This document shows positions 17,704 to 25,585 of a DNA stretch of 64,000 bases, piece after piece. Both the position numbers and the translations under genes were made by a program. Every line of letters begins with the position of its first letter. The first letter of the stretch is position 1. The stretch is taken from contig CAWIMW010000008.1 in assembly GCA_963837365.1 (NCBI GenBank), positions 124,001 to 188,000 on the forward strand, in the 5' to 3' direction. Below the pieces are notes generated by a model, which did not search any database, was not told the origin of the DNA, and worked only from the letters and a program-made list of their open reading frames with translations. The stretch comes from CAWBXL01 sp963837365. GTDB taxonomy: Bacteria > Acidobacteriota > Terriglobia > Terriglobales > Acidobacteriaceae.

Positions 17704-18719
17704 CGCGCAACACTCTGCGTGGCCGTGGCTAATTGGATCTCAGCATCGGCTGGCATTCCGGGCTTCAGTTCGTGGTTGGGATTCTCCAGGTTAATCTTGA
17801 CCCGGTAAACCAGAGTGACTCGCTCCTGAAAAGTCTGCACGCTCTTGGGTGTGAACTCCGCCTTGGAAGAAATGAATGAAATATTCCCATGGTAGGTTTT
17901 GCCGGGATACGAATCGGTACGCACCATAACCGGTTGTCCCCAGTGGATACGCCCGAGGTCGGTTTCATTCACATAAGCGCGCAGCCAGACATGATCGAGA
18001 TCGCCGAGTGTGACGATAGGCGTGTTGGGCGCGACTACTTCACCAAGTTCCGCATTGCGCACCAGAATTACTCCCGCTTTGGGGGCCCGTAGCGTGGTGT
18101 AGTCCAGATAAATGCGAGAGAGATGTGCCTTCTGCACTGCCTGCCCCAGTTGGGCGCGATCCACAGCCAGTTGTTCCTTGCGAGTGCCTTCGATCGCCTG
18201 GTCGTATTGTTCCTGGGCGCTCTTGGCGACGGTTTGCGCGCGCTTCAAATTGGTTTCGGCCTGGTCGCGCGCCACTTGCGAACCCACCCGGTCGCGGAAA
18301 AGAGTTTCGGCGCGAGTGTAGTCGATCTGCTTCTGGGCGAGATCGGCCTTAGCGTCGGTCAGAGCTTGCTGTGCAACCTCCAGCTGTTGCGGACGAGTTC
18401 CTGCCAGACCAAGATTCAGTTGGTCGCGCTGCACCCGCACGGCGGCCTCATCCATGGCTAACTGTTGGCGATAGTCGGCCGTATCTAACTGCGCAAGCAG
18501 CGTTCCCGACTCTACCCACTGGCCCTCTTCGATTGGCAGATCCACAATGCGTCCGGAAACTTTGAAGCCCACAATGCTCTCGTGCGCCTCGATGTTGCCG
18601 GAAAGCTTCAGAACGTTTGGCTGTGACTCACTGGCACTCCAGCGAGGACGGAGGTAGAAGAAGTAGGCACCGGCCGCAGCCACCGCAACCAAGACCAGGA
18701 CAGCGATTCTGCCTTTCAT
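17700..18719 (-). CDS. HlyD-family membrane-fusion protein (YbhG-like)
   Basis: 339 aa. An N-terminal signal anchor (about residues 4-24) is followed by a biotinyl-lipoyl-like half (N-I-E-A-H-E-S-I-V-G-F-K-V-S-G-R-I), a long alpha-helical hairpin of about 120 residues rich in Q, A and K, and the second lipoyl half (L-R-A-P-K-A-G-V-I-L-V-R-N-A-E-L-G-E-V-V) with a beta-barrel. It would link the inner-membrane ABC exporter to an outer-membrane channel, which is not encoded here. It overlaps the TetR gene by four bases. Confidence 0.92.
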   Translation of the reverse strand: MKGRIAVLVLVAVAAAGAYFFYLRPRWSASESQPNVLKLSGNIEAHESIVGFKVSGRIVDLPIEEGQWVESGTLLAQLDTADYRQQLAMDEAAVRVQRDQLNLGLAGTRPQQLEVAQQALTDAKADLAQKQIDYTRAETLFRDRVGSQVARDQAETNLKRAQTVAKSAQEQYDQAIEGTRKEQLAVDRAQLGQAVQKAHLSRIYLDYTTLRAPKAGVILVRNAELGEVVAPNTPIVTLGDLDHVWLRAYVNETDLGRIHWGQPVMVRTDSYPGKTYHGNISFISSKAEFTPKSVQTFQERVTLVYRVKINLENPNHELKPGMPADAEIQLATATQSVAR

Positions 18720-19381
18720 GATAATTTCGCTCCTTTCCGTACTGGAAGGCTGATCCCTGACCAGTAAATTTCCAACATGTTGTCCAACTGCCTTTGCAGA
18801 TTGGACGGTGGGCCAACGCTCCAGAGCAGCACCGTACCGATGAGCGACTCTTGCAGCGTACGCACCATTTCCTCGGGCACCAAGTCGCGCCGGACTTCTC
18901 CGCGCTCCTGTCCCAGCTTGAGGACCTCGCCCAGGATCTTCCGCCCGCGTCGCATGGTTTCCAGGTGCATTTCGCGGACGGCTTCGCTGGAAACCACCGT
19001 CGCCAGCAGCCCACGCGCCAGTTGCTGGTTCCGTCCCGGCTCTTCCGCAATCTGGTACACAAAGTCGCGCAGCAGATCGTGCAACGAGGACTTCCCACGC
19101 TGGGCCGCAGCCCGCGCGTCACTTACCTTCTTAATCTGGATGTCATACAGCACGCTGAAGACCTGCTCTTTGCTGGGAAAATAGTTGAAGAATGTCCCTT
19201 TTCCCACATCGGCAGCATCGGTGATGTCCTCCACCGTCGTACTGAAGAAACCCTGTTCTCCGAAGAGTTGCATGGCCGCGCGGAAAATGCGCTCCCGGGT
19301 TTCGAGGCGTTTGCGTTCCCGGCGGCCGGGAGGTGCGAGAGTAATCTGGCGACGCCTGGCAGATGTTGATCGATGTTTCAT
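18716..19381 (-). CDS. TetR-family regulator of the ABC exporter operon (CecR-like)
   Basis: 221 aa. Residues about 22-70 form the TetR helix-turn-helix (R-E-R-I-F-R-A-A-M-Q-L-F-G-E-Q-G-F, then G-K-G-T-F-F-N-Y-F-P-S-K-E). The C-terminal part is the variable ligand domain. The gene heads the exporter operon and overlaps the HlyD gene, so it is presumably an autorepressor relieved by a toxic ligand. A palindromic operator lies directly upstream (19394-19419). Confidence 0.92.
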   Translation of the reverse strand: MKHRSTSARRRQITLAPPGRRERKRLETRERIFRAAMQLFGEQGFFSTTVEDITDAADVGKGTFFNYFPSKEQVFSVLYDIQIKKVSDARAAAQRGKSSLHDLLRDFVYQIAEEPGRNQQLARGLLATVVSSEAVREMHLETMRRGRKILGEVLKLGQERGEVRRDLVPEEMVRTLQESLIGTVLLWSVGPPSNLQRQLDNMLEIYWSGISLPVRKGAKLS

Positions 19382-19393
19382 TGATTCAGACTA

Positions 19394-19448
19394 TTAGTCA
19401 TAAATGACTGTTAGTCATTATTAAACAATACAACTGGCCTGCTGTCAA
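19394..19448 (-). promoter_or_regulatory. Promoter and palindromic operator of the TetR-ABC exporter operon
   Basis: On the minus strand TTGACA (19443-19448) and TTTAAT (19420-19425) are separated by 17 bp, a good sigma-70 promoter. Between it and the gene lies AGTCAT-AA-ATGACT (19396-19409), a perfect inverted repeat, followed by a third TTAGTCAT half-site at 19411-19418. The position downstream of the -10 box is typical for TetR repression. Confidence 0.6.
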
Positions 19449-19529
19449 GGCCCGCGATTGCCGGTAAAATGCGGGGGAAACTTGCGGAAAGCTTTCAGGA
19501 AAGCCGGAGGGCAGTGGTGCAATAACAAA

Positions 19530-19616
19530 TGGTCTGGGTGGCGGGAGTCGAACTGCGTGGACATGTGCCCTGAGATAAATAGCAAAGACATGTGGGTGGC
19601 CGCTACCCTACACCCG
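19530..19616 (-). pseudogene. tRNA-like remnant 1 (acceptor and D-arm pairing, CCA end)
   Basis: Read on the minus strand, the 3' end has a T-loop (TTCGACT), CCCGC, CACCCAG, then ACCA. A 5' CCGGGTG pairs with CACCCAG in six of seven positions, and GGGT-N7-ACCC forms a D-arm. The T-stem does not pair and the anticodon region is about 21 bases between ACATGT repeats, so it cannot be a working tRNA. It is either a decayed tRNA or part of another tRNA-like RNA. Confidence 0.3.
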
Positions 19617-19621
19617 GATGC

Positions 19622-19697
19622 TGGTGGCTCGGCACGGAATTGAACCGTATCCACTGGCTTTTCAGACCAGTGGCAGCTGCGATTTGGCGCAGAGTTT
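19622..19697 (-). pseudogene. tRNA-like remnant 2 (3' half, GAA anticodon loop, CCA end)
   Basis: On the minus strand it shows CTGGT-CTGAAAA-GCCAG, an anticodon stem-loop with GAA (Phe), then a four-base variable loop, TACGG-TTCAATT-CCGTG as a T-arm, and CCGAGCC followed by ACCA. The 5' acceptor strand GGCTCGG is missing, so only the 3' half is preserved. Such 3' halves can mark sites where an element integrated into a tRNA gene. Confidence 0.35.
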
Positions 19698-19850
19698 CTC
19701 TAGTCGCGGGATTGACTGAAATCACATTGCAGACTGCGACTTGAAGGTCGATTGCCATTCCACGAAAAATTCTGCGCGGAACGAGGCTCCCGCGCCAATT
19801 CTCCATTTGGAGTATGATCTCCTCGAAACTAAGTTCTGCCGAGCAATTCT

Positions 19851-20792
19851 GTGAAGACCCTCAATGAAGTTTATTCTTCCCTTTCCACTCGCCGGCGTTA
19901 TGAAGTCTGGTTTTTACGTTTAGGTCTGGCCGACGGTAGCGGTGCGTGGTGGTTTCGCTATCTGTTGATGAACCCCAGACGCGACGGCTGCACCGGAAAT
20001 CCGCGTGGTAGGCCTGTGCAGGTCTGGGCGACATGGTTTCCCGTCAACGGCCGGCCGCAAAGTTTTATTCAGGGATTCTCTCTGGAGGACCTTCAGCTCA
20101 GTGCTCGGGGACAGAATCCATTTCATTTTAAAATCAGCGAAAACCAAATCGAACAAAACTCCTGTCGCGGAGCATTGGAAGTTGACGGACACAAACTCTC
20201 ATGGGACTTGGAGTATCGCTCCACATTTCGCGTCACTCTGAGCAATAAAGGATGGATCGGCTTCTCGCGCACTCCGCATTCCAATGCACGGTTTTCGGGA
20301 AAGATCACGCTGGATGGTCATACCGTTGAAGGCAATCCGCTGGGATTTGGCCTTCAGGGACACAATTGTGGATACCGTCATCGCGGTTTTTGGAACTGGG
20401 CGCACGCGTATTTCCCCCGGCCCGATGGCTCACCGACTACGCTGGAAGCTCTAGTTTATGACATGCCATTGGGATTGATCTTTCGCAAAGCGGTGTTGTG
20501 GCATGACGGACAACGATATGTGTTCCGCAATTTGCAGGACATTCGCAAAGACAAAGAGAATTTCGTCTGGGATTTTCGCTGCTCATCCAGCGATGGACTG
20601 CAATTGCAGGTTGAACTGGACGGTAGCGGACCGAGTGTTCATCGGTTGCCCTATGTGAAGACGGATTGTTCGGGAAGTTTTGAAGTGGCGAACAATAGCT
20701 TAGCGCGAGCTGTGGTGCGGTTGAAGAAAAGCGAGTCGGTCGAACAGTTAGAAACCACCAGCGGCGCAGTATTGGAGATGACAGGAATCTGA
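19851..20792 (+). CDS. Uncharacterised protein, possibly CrtC/AttH lipocalin-like family
   Basis: 313 aa with no signal peptide or membrane segment. It is rich in aromatic residues and beta-strand patterns. The stretch G-H-N-C-G-Y-R-H-R-G-F-W-N-W-A-H-A (about residues 170-186) recalls the D-H-N-W-G motif of hydroxyneurosporene synthase (CrtC) and AttH-type lipocalin-like proteins that bind or hydrate hydrophobic molecules. Start is GTG at 19851. It stands alone on the plus strand, facing a lipase gene. The family assignment rests on one motif and is tentative; no carotenoid genes are nearby. Confidence 0.6.
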   Translation: MKTLNEVYSSLSTRRRYEVWFLRLGLADGSGAWWFRYLLMNPRRDGCTGNPRGRPVQVWATWFPVNGRPQSFIQGFSLEDLQLSARGQNPFHFKISENQIEQNSCRGALEVDGHKLSWDLEYRSTFRVTLSNKGWIGFSRTPHSNARFSGKITLDGHTVEGNPLGFGLQGHNCGYRHRGFWNWAHAYFPRPDGSPTTLEALVYDMPLGLIFRKAVLWHDGQRYVFRNLQDIRKDKENFVWDFRCSSSDGLQLQVELDGSGPSVHRLPYVKTDCSGSFEVANNSLARAVVRLKKSESVEQLETTSGAVLEMTGI

Positions 20793-20825
20793 TCAAAACG
20801 CGTAGGGGCGGACGCGCTTGGGCCT

Positions 20826-20892
20826 GCCCTGAGCGAAGTCGAAGGGTCTGCCCAGAAGCTTTAGCTCCTCACAAAATCCGCCGAGCTAAAGC
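20826..20892. repeat. Repeat-derived hairpin between convergent genes
   Basis: CCCTGAGCGAAGTCGAAGGG at 20827-20846 is a short sequence common as a dispersed intergenic repeat in bacteria. A perfect 10-bp stem follows, GCTTTAGCTC (20858-20867) with GAGCTAAAGC (20883-20892), and a 15-base loop. It may terminate transcription from both sides. Confidence 0.4.
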
Positions 20893-20907
20893 GCGCAAAT
20901 TCGCAAA

Positions 20908-21744
20908 TCAATTTTCCGAATGGGTCATCGCCAGCCGCTCGGCGACAATCGAATAGGCCGCAGAATTAAAGGCCATTCCAATGTGAGTCCCTGAGATTTC
21001 AAAGTCACTTCCATCTTTCTTAGACATGCAGTAGTGCCAGTCTACGATGCCGTCGTGGCGAGTGTAGATGGCGGTCTGGAGCATGGCCCCGGGGACGTCG
21101 CGGCGCAGCGAGTTGACGAAGTTGCAGGTGCAGCGCCCGGTGTAGCACTTCGGCAGAACTCCGTTGCCATGCTCCTGAAGAATGCGCAGGCGGATGGCTT
21201 CGGCGGCGTGAATGATGGTCTTGTTGGCGACGGTGCCGCGAATGGGCGAAGCCAGCGTGGTAACCGAAGCGACATCCTTCGGCCGCGCGCCAGCGACGGA
21301 GCGGGCGATCACACCTCCCAGGCTGTGGCCGATCAAGTGAACTTTGCGCCCGGTTTCGTCGAGGGCCTTGTCTATGGTTGCGTTCAGATGGCGCTGGATC
21401 AGCAGGTTTGGGCAGTCCGCGTTGATACCGATGCCGGAAAAATACGGGCGGTAGCCGATGCGTCCCAGCCAGCCGTGGAGTTCGGTCAAATATAGATCGG
21501 TGCCGAGAAAACCGGGAATGATGACCACGGCGGAGTCGTCGCCACGCGGCACGCCGAAACCGTAGTAAACAGGAGTCGCGTGCAGCAGCAGGACTTCAGC
21601 TGCGAACAACGCTTCGGTCCAAAGAGAAGTCTCGGCTTCAGAATGAGGATGGGGTGATTGCCTGCGGGACTTCAACTTCGATGGCTGGGTTCCGTTTTTC
21701 CCTGTACGCAATTTTGTCCTAAGTCGTCCAGCGTCCGCGCACAA
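20908..21744 (-). CDS. Alpha/beta-hydrolase lipase (triacylglycerol lipase-like), paralogue 1
   Basis: Up to 278 aa; the conserved part begins near residue 38, so the TTG start at 21744 is uncertain. The nucleophile elbow is G-H-S-L-G-G. The probable acid is Asp in H-D-G-I-V-D-W, and the His is in S-G-T-H-I-G-M. V-V-I-I-P-G-F-L-G-T-D forms the oxyanion-hole strand. No signal peptide is evident, suggesting an intracellular lipase or thioesterase. A close paralogue lies at 27867-28724; the two bracket the PhaR-phasin-acyl-CoA ligase-dehydrogenase genes. Likely role: mobilising stored neutral lipid or PHA, by inference. Confidence 0.85.
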   Translation of the reverse strand: MCADAGRLRTKLRTGKNGTQPSKLKSRRQSPHPHSEAETSLWTEALFAAEVLLLHATPVYYGFGVPRGDDSAVVIIPGFLGTDLYLTELHGWLGRIGYRPYFSGIGINADCPNLLIQRHLNATIDKALDETGRKVHLIGHSLGGVIARSVAGARPKDVASVTTLASPIRGTVANKTIIHAAEAIRLRILQEHGNGVLPKCYTGRCTCNFVNSLRRDVPGAMLQTAIYTRHDGIVDWHYCMSKKDGSDFEISGTHIGMAFNSAAYSIVAERLAMTHSEN

Positions 21745-21821
21745 TGACGCTAGCGTGCGCGTCGCGGCGTGTGTTTCCAGTTGGGATTATACCGCGAGGT
21801 CGGAATACGCTCCATAGCACG

Positions 21822-21907
21822 TTTGAGGCATGGGGCTGTAAAACAGATATTTCTGCCACTTATTGGTTCTTGTGTAATGGTGATTTTTCCTCATAAGTGA
21901 CCTCAAA
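21822..21907. repeat. Nested inverted repeats upstream of the lipase gene, downstream of phaR
   Basis: An outer pair TTTGAGG (21822-21828) and CCTCAAA (21901-21907) encloses an inner pair CACTTAT (21857-21863) and ATAAGTG (21893-21899). The arms are offset on the left, giving a bulged hairpin. It could act as a phaR terminator or a protein-binding site; nothing else is seen in the 178-bp gap. Confidence 0.3.
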
Positions 21908-21922
21908 CACCCAGTCACTCGC

Positions 21923-22459
21923 TTACCGATTATTCCTCACTCTCTTCCGCGATTTTCCCCGCACAGGCTTCTCCAACCGGGCCTCCAACTCCGCCACGCG
22001 CTTGCGCAGGGCATCGAGTTCTGGCTCGGCTTCTGCTCTCGGCGGTGGAGGTGGCGGCGTCCCGCCCAGAAACTTCTTCATCATGTCCACCGGCGACAGA
22101 ATCGCGGACTGTACTTCTCCTAAGCGGCTCTGCACCGCGTCTTGCACTTTCTGATAGGTGTCGAACGCGGACTTCAGATACCACATGACGAACTCCTGCC
22201 GCACTTCGTCGGAGGCGACGATGAGCTGGCGCAGCAGTTCGAGTGGCAGGCCGGTGGGCTTGTCCTTGGCGTCTTCGGTGATGATTTGCGTCAGGGTGAC
22301 GCGGGTCAGGTCCTGGTTGGTTTTCGCGTCCACGATTTTGACGTCCTTGCCTTCGCGGACGAGCGCGGCAATGTCGTCGAGGTTCACGTAACGGCTGCCG
22401 GCGGTGTCGTACAGGCGGCGGTTGCTGTATTTTTTGATGGTGACGGTGGAGGATTTCAT
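21923..22459 (-). CDS. phaR: Polyhydroxyalkanoate synthesis repressor PhaR
   Basis: 178 aa. The N-terminal PHB_acc_N DNA-binding domain is unmistakable (I-K-K-Y-S-N-R-R-L-Y-D-T at residues 8-19) and is followed by the PHB accumulation regulatory domain (about residues 65-115). A proline-rich linker and a basic coiled-coil tail come last. In known systems PhaR senses the PHA surface and represses phasin genes. Here it is divergent from a phasin-like gene, the classical arrangement. No PHA synthase is present in the window. Confidence 0.92.
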   Translation of the reverse strand: MKSSTVTIKKYSNRRLYDTAGSRYVNLDDIAALVREGKDVKIVDAKTNQDLTRVTLTQIITEDAKDKPTGLPLELLRQLIVASDEVRQEFVMWYLKSAFDTYQKVQDAVQSRLGEVQSAILSPVDMMKKFLGGTPPPPPPRAEAEPELDALRKRVAELEARLEKPVRGKSRKRVRNNR

Positions 22460-22471
22460 TTTGGCTCGAAA

Positions 22472-22537
22472 TTCCCTCTGTGCTCTCTGCTAAAAGAAAA
22501 GCTTAAACCACAGAGGACACAGAGGGGCACAGAGGAA
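22472..22537. repeat. Dispersed CACAGAGG inverted repeat, copy 1
   Basis: Left arm TTCCCTCTGTG and right arm CACAGAGGGG/CACAGAGGAA flank an AAAAGCTTAAACC core. A second copy with the same core lies at 41891-41952. It can fold into a hairpin in RNA. It sits between phaR and the phasin promoter. Confidence 0.6.
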
Positions 22538-22588
22538 AGCCCTGTGCAATTCCCTCTATGTTGCTCTGCACAAAGCAATAATAATTAC

Positions 22589-22617
22589 TTGACACAAATC
22601 CTGTAAAGTCCTATATT
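22589..22617 (+). promoter_or_regulatory. Strong sigma-70-type promoter of the phasin gene
   Basis: TTGACA (22589-22594), 17-bp spacer, TATATT (22612-22617). Transcription would start near 22624, giving a short leader with a TGCTGCAATGCAGCA palindrome (22626-22640) before the GGAGGT ribosome site. An abundant granule protein is consistent with such a promoter. PhaR is the probable regulator. Confidence 0.65.
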
Positions 22618-22662
22618 TAGCTCGATGCTGCAATGCAGCAAAACAGCTTTGGAGGTTTACAT

Positions 22663-23583
22663 ATGCCAGTAGCCACTAAGACCGAGACCTCCCGGACTCA
22701 TCCAAGGGATTCGTCTTTTATCTCTGTTCTTTCGGGTTGGACGCAACAAGGAGTGCAGACTTTCTTTGCCACGCAACGCATCATTCTGGACCTCGCGATG
22801 CGGCAGAATGCCAACATCATGCATGCTGTGCGTGAGCAGTTGACCGACCCACACCACTCTCCCACCGCCGTTCTTAGCGAGGTGGCCGGGGAGGGGGTGA
22901 ACAACTTCATCGAAGGACAAAAAATTCTTCTCGATCTCGGCAAGAAGCAAAAGGAGATCCTGATCAATGGCGTGAAGGAGCGCATTGGGGACTATCCCGC
23001 GGCACATGCCATGACCGATCTGCTGGGCCGCAGCGTGGACACATTCATCCACATGCAGGAAGAGTTCCTGAAGATCGCGGGAAAGCAAGCTCACACCTGG
23101 GTAGAAGCGGCCAAGGCCGGCAAGCCCTTTGAAGCCGAGCATCTGGTCGATCTGGCACGCGAAGGTATGGAGAATTTCGCGAAAGCCCAGAAGCAGTTCC
23201 TGGATGTGATCGCCGATGAGACCGCGAAAGCCACCGGCGGAAAGAAAACTGAATACAAGAAAGTAAAACACACCGAGCTGTCAGAAATGGCGCGGGAAGT
23301 GAGCGAGTCGCTCATCGAAGCACAGAAGAAGCTGGTGGATGTTGCCGGCAAGCAAATGAACGCCAACGTGAAGACCGCAGGCAAGAGTCTGGAACTGCTG
23401 CGGCCATTCCCCTTTGTGCCTCTGGCGGAACTGACCCGCGAGGGCGTGAAGAGCTATGTGGACGCTCAGAAGGCGCTGATGGATGTAGTGGTAAAGCCCG
23501 TGGGCGAACACAAGCACCCGGGCAAACCGGTACATCATGCGAAGAAGGCGCGGCCAAAGAAGGCAGTCGCGGCCGTCGCCTGA
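22663..23583 (+). CDS. Phasin-like protein with six repeats and a Lys/His-rich tail
   Basis: 306 aa from the ATG at 22663, which has GGAGGT seven bases upstream. It consists of about six repeats of 46-52 residues, each with a pattern like E-G-V-x-x-F-x-x-A-Q-K-x-x-L-D-x-x-x-K-Q, predicted as amphipathic helices. The last 30 residues are rich in H, K and A (H-H-A-K-K-A-R-P-K-K-A), like the nucleoid-binding tail of PhaF phasins. Phasins coat PHA or neutral-lipid granules. It is divergent from phaR and precedes acyl-CoA ligase. As no PHA synthase is nearby and a wax ester/TAG synthase is, the coated lipid is open. Confidence 0.8.
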   Translation: MPVATKTETSRTHPRDSSFISVLSGWTQQGVQTFFATQRIILDLAMRQNANIMHAVREQLTDPHHSPTAVLSEVAGEGVNNFIEGQKILLDLGKKQKEILINGVKERIGDYPAAHAMTDLLGRSVDTFIHMQEEFLKIAGKQAHTWVEAAKAGKPFEAEHLVDLAREGMENFAKAQKQFLDVIADETAKATGGKKTEYKKVKHTELSEMAREVSESLIEAQKKLVDVAGKQMNANVKTAGKSLELLRPFPFVPLAELTREGVKSYVDAQKALMDVVVKPVGEHKHPGKPVHHAKKARPKKAVAAVA

Positions 23584-23593
23584 TCATGGACCT

Positions 23594-23724
23594 GGGAAGG
23601 GCACGGCTCCAGCCGTGCCACCAGAAGGGCGAAATCTCGTGGCTCCAGCCGTTGAGAGAACCGTCTCGCGGCAGAGCCACACTCCTGGGTATTCTGACGG
23701 CACGGCTGAAGCCGTGCCCTTCCC
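23594..23724. repeat. 131-bp palindrome-ended repeat element, copy 1
   Basis: The ends are inverted copies of GGGAAGGGCACGGCTnnAGC, each itself a small hairpin (GGCACGGCT...AGCCGTGCC). The interior differs from the second copy at 25412-25543, but ends and length are conserved. No transposase is encoded, so it resembles a MITE or REP-type element. It fills the gap between phasin and acyl-CoA ligase genes. Confidence 0.7.
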
Positions 23725-23774
23725 TCGCGGACTAAACCTAAAAACCGAAGTATTTTCTTTTCCGCGAGGCGCAC

Positions 23775-25388
23775 ATGAAAATTCCTCTTACTCCCATTCG
23801 GTTCCTGCGCTACGCGCGTGACCAATTTCCTAGTAAAGTTGGCGTGATTTGTGGTGACGTGCGGTTCACCTATACACAATTTGCCGAGCGCGCACACCGC
23901 CTGGCAGGAGCTCTAGTCGCCGGAGGAGCGAAACCGGGGGATCGCATCGCTTTCCTGAGTACCAACTGTCACCGATTGCTCGAGGCCTACTACGGCGTTC
24001 TCGAAGCTGGATGCATCCTGCTTCCGTTGAACGTCCGGCTCAGCCCACAGGAGTTGGCCTTCGTCCTCAACGATGCGCAGGCTAGATTCTTGTTTGTCGA
24101 GCAGTTCTTCTTACCCCTGGCGGAGCCGCTGCTCAGGGCTGTTCCTTCCATAGAGATGTCATTCCTCCTGGATGGCCAACCTCAGGCCCGCTGGCTGGCG
24201 GAGCAGAACTACGATGGCCTGCTGACGTCTTCCCCGCCCTTCGAATGCGACTTCACCCAGATTGACGAGGATTCGCCAGCTGAACTTTTCTACACTAGCG
24301 GTTCAAGCGATCGTCCCAAGGGTGTGGTGCTCACCCACCGCAATATCTATCTGCATGCCATGTCAGTCATCGCCGCCGGACAGACATCTCCGACAACGCT
24401 CGGCGAAATGTCGTGCACATCCGTGCTCCTCCACACCATTCCTTTGTTTCACGCCAACGGTTGGGGCACGGCACACACCATCACCATGGTGGGTGGAACT
24501 CACGTCATGATTCATCACTTCAATCCGGTGGAAGTGTTCCACCTGATTGCCCGGGAACGCGTGAGCACTTGCGCCATGGTCCCCACTATGGTCACCGCGC
24601 TAGTGCATTCTCCCGAACGGCTGAAGTACGACTTGAGCAGCCTGAAGATCGTCATCATTGGCGGCGCCGCTTCGTCTCCCGCATTGGTGAAAGAAGCGGA
24701 AGAAAAACTGGGCTGCACCTGTATTTCGGGATATGGACTGACCGAAACTTGTCCGGTGCTGGCGAAGTCTGCCATCAAGGCCCACATTCCCGCCGAAGGT
24801 GGACCGCGCTGGACACGCATGGCAATGACTGGATTTGCAATTCCTGGCGTCGAATTGAAAGTGCTTGCCCCGGACGGACAGGAGGTGCCGCACAACGGCA
24901 CAGCCATCGGCGAAATTGTGGCACGGGGCGACAACGTAATGGATGGATACTGGCATCAACCGGAGGCCACCGCGGCAGCAATGGCTGATGGTTGGTTCCA
25001 CACCGGAGACGTGGCCACCGTCGACAGCTACAACTACATTCAAATCGTTGACCGCAAAAAAGAGATCATCGTCAGCGGAGGCGAGAATATTTCTTCGTTG
25101 GAGGTGGAGAAGGTGCTCTCCGCACATCCCGCTGTTTATGAAGCGGCAGTGATTCCCGTCCCTGACCAGAAATGGGGAGAGATACCGAAGGCGCTCGTGG
25201 TTTTGAAACCCGGAATCAAGGCTACGGAAGAAGAACTGTTGGGTTTCTGCCGCACCCATCTCTCACACTACAAATGCCCGCGATCCATAGAGTTTATGGA
25301 TGCACTGCCGAAAACCGGGACCGGCAAGGTGTTGAAACGTGAGTTGCGGCAAAAATATTGGGCCGTGCCAAACAGTGCGGTGTCCTAG
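23775..25388 (+). CDS. Acyl-CoA synthetase (AMP-forming fatty-acid CoA ligase)
   Basis: 537-aa ANL-superfamily enzyme that activates a fatty acid to acyl-CoA through acyl-AMP. The phosphate loop is Y-T-S-G-S-S-D-R-P-K-G-V-V (about residue 175), A5 is S-G-Y-G-L-T-E-T-C-P, A7 is G-W-F-H-T-G-D-V and the catalytic Lys is in K-T-G-T-G-K-V-L-K-R. GAGGCGCAC precedes the ATG. Repeat elements flank it on both sides. Chain-length preference is not readable; the context points to medium or long chains feeding the dehydrogenase downstream. Confidence 0.92.
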   Translation: MKIPLTPIRFLRYARDQFPSKVGVICGDVRFTYTQFAERAHRLAGALVAGGAKPGDRIAFLSTNCHRLLEAYYGVLEAGCILLPLNVRLSPQELAFVLNDAQARFLFVEQFFLPLAEPLLRAVPSIEMSFLLDGQPQARWLAEQNYDGLLTSSPPFECDFTQIDEDSPAELFYTSGSSDRPKGVVLTHRNIYLHAMSVIAAGQTSPTTLGEMSCTSVLLHTIPLFHANGWGTAHTITMVGGTHVMIHHFNPVEVFHLIARERVSTCAMVPTMVTALVHSPERLKYDLSSLKIVIIGGAASSPALVKEAEEKLGCTCISGYGLTETCPVLAKSAIKAHIPAEGGPRWTRMAMTGFAIPGVELKVLAPDGQEVPHNGTAIGEIVARGDNVMDGYWHQPEATAAAMADGWFHTGDVATVDSYNYIQIVDRKKEIIVSGGENISSLEVEKVLSAHPAVYEAAVIPVPDQKWGEIPKALVVLKPGIKATEEELLGFCRTHLSHYKCPRSIEFMDALPKTGTGKVLKRELRQKYWAVPNSAVS

Positions 25389-25411
25389 CCCGCACGAGGA
25401 GAAGCGGCCAT

Positions 25412-25543
25412 GGGAAGGGCACGGCTCCAGCCGTGCCACAACAGATGCGAATACCGGCTCCGGCAGCAGGTAACCGCCTCACGGTGCCGGAGCTCGAGCT
25501 CGGATACATCTTTGCCTGGCACGGCTGAAACCGTGCCCTTCCC
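25412..25543. repeat. 132-bp palindrome-ended repeat element, copy 2
   Basis: Same terminal hairpins as the copy at 23594-23724, in the same inverted arrangement and nearly equal length, with a different interior. It lies between acyl-CoA ligase and acyl-CoA dehydrogenase and could modulate or end transcription between them. Confidence 0.7.
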
Positions 25544-25585
25544 GCGTAAGTGATGATTTCAACCAGATTTTGATTGAGGTGAACT

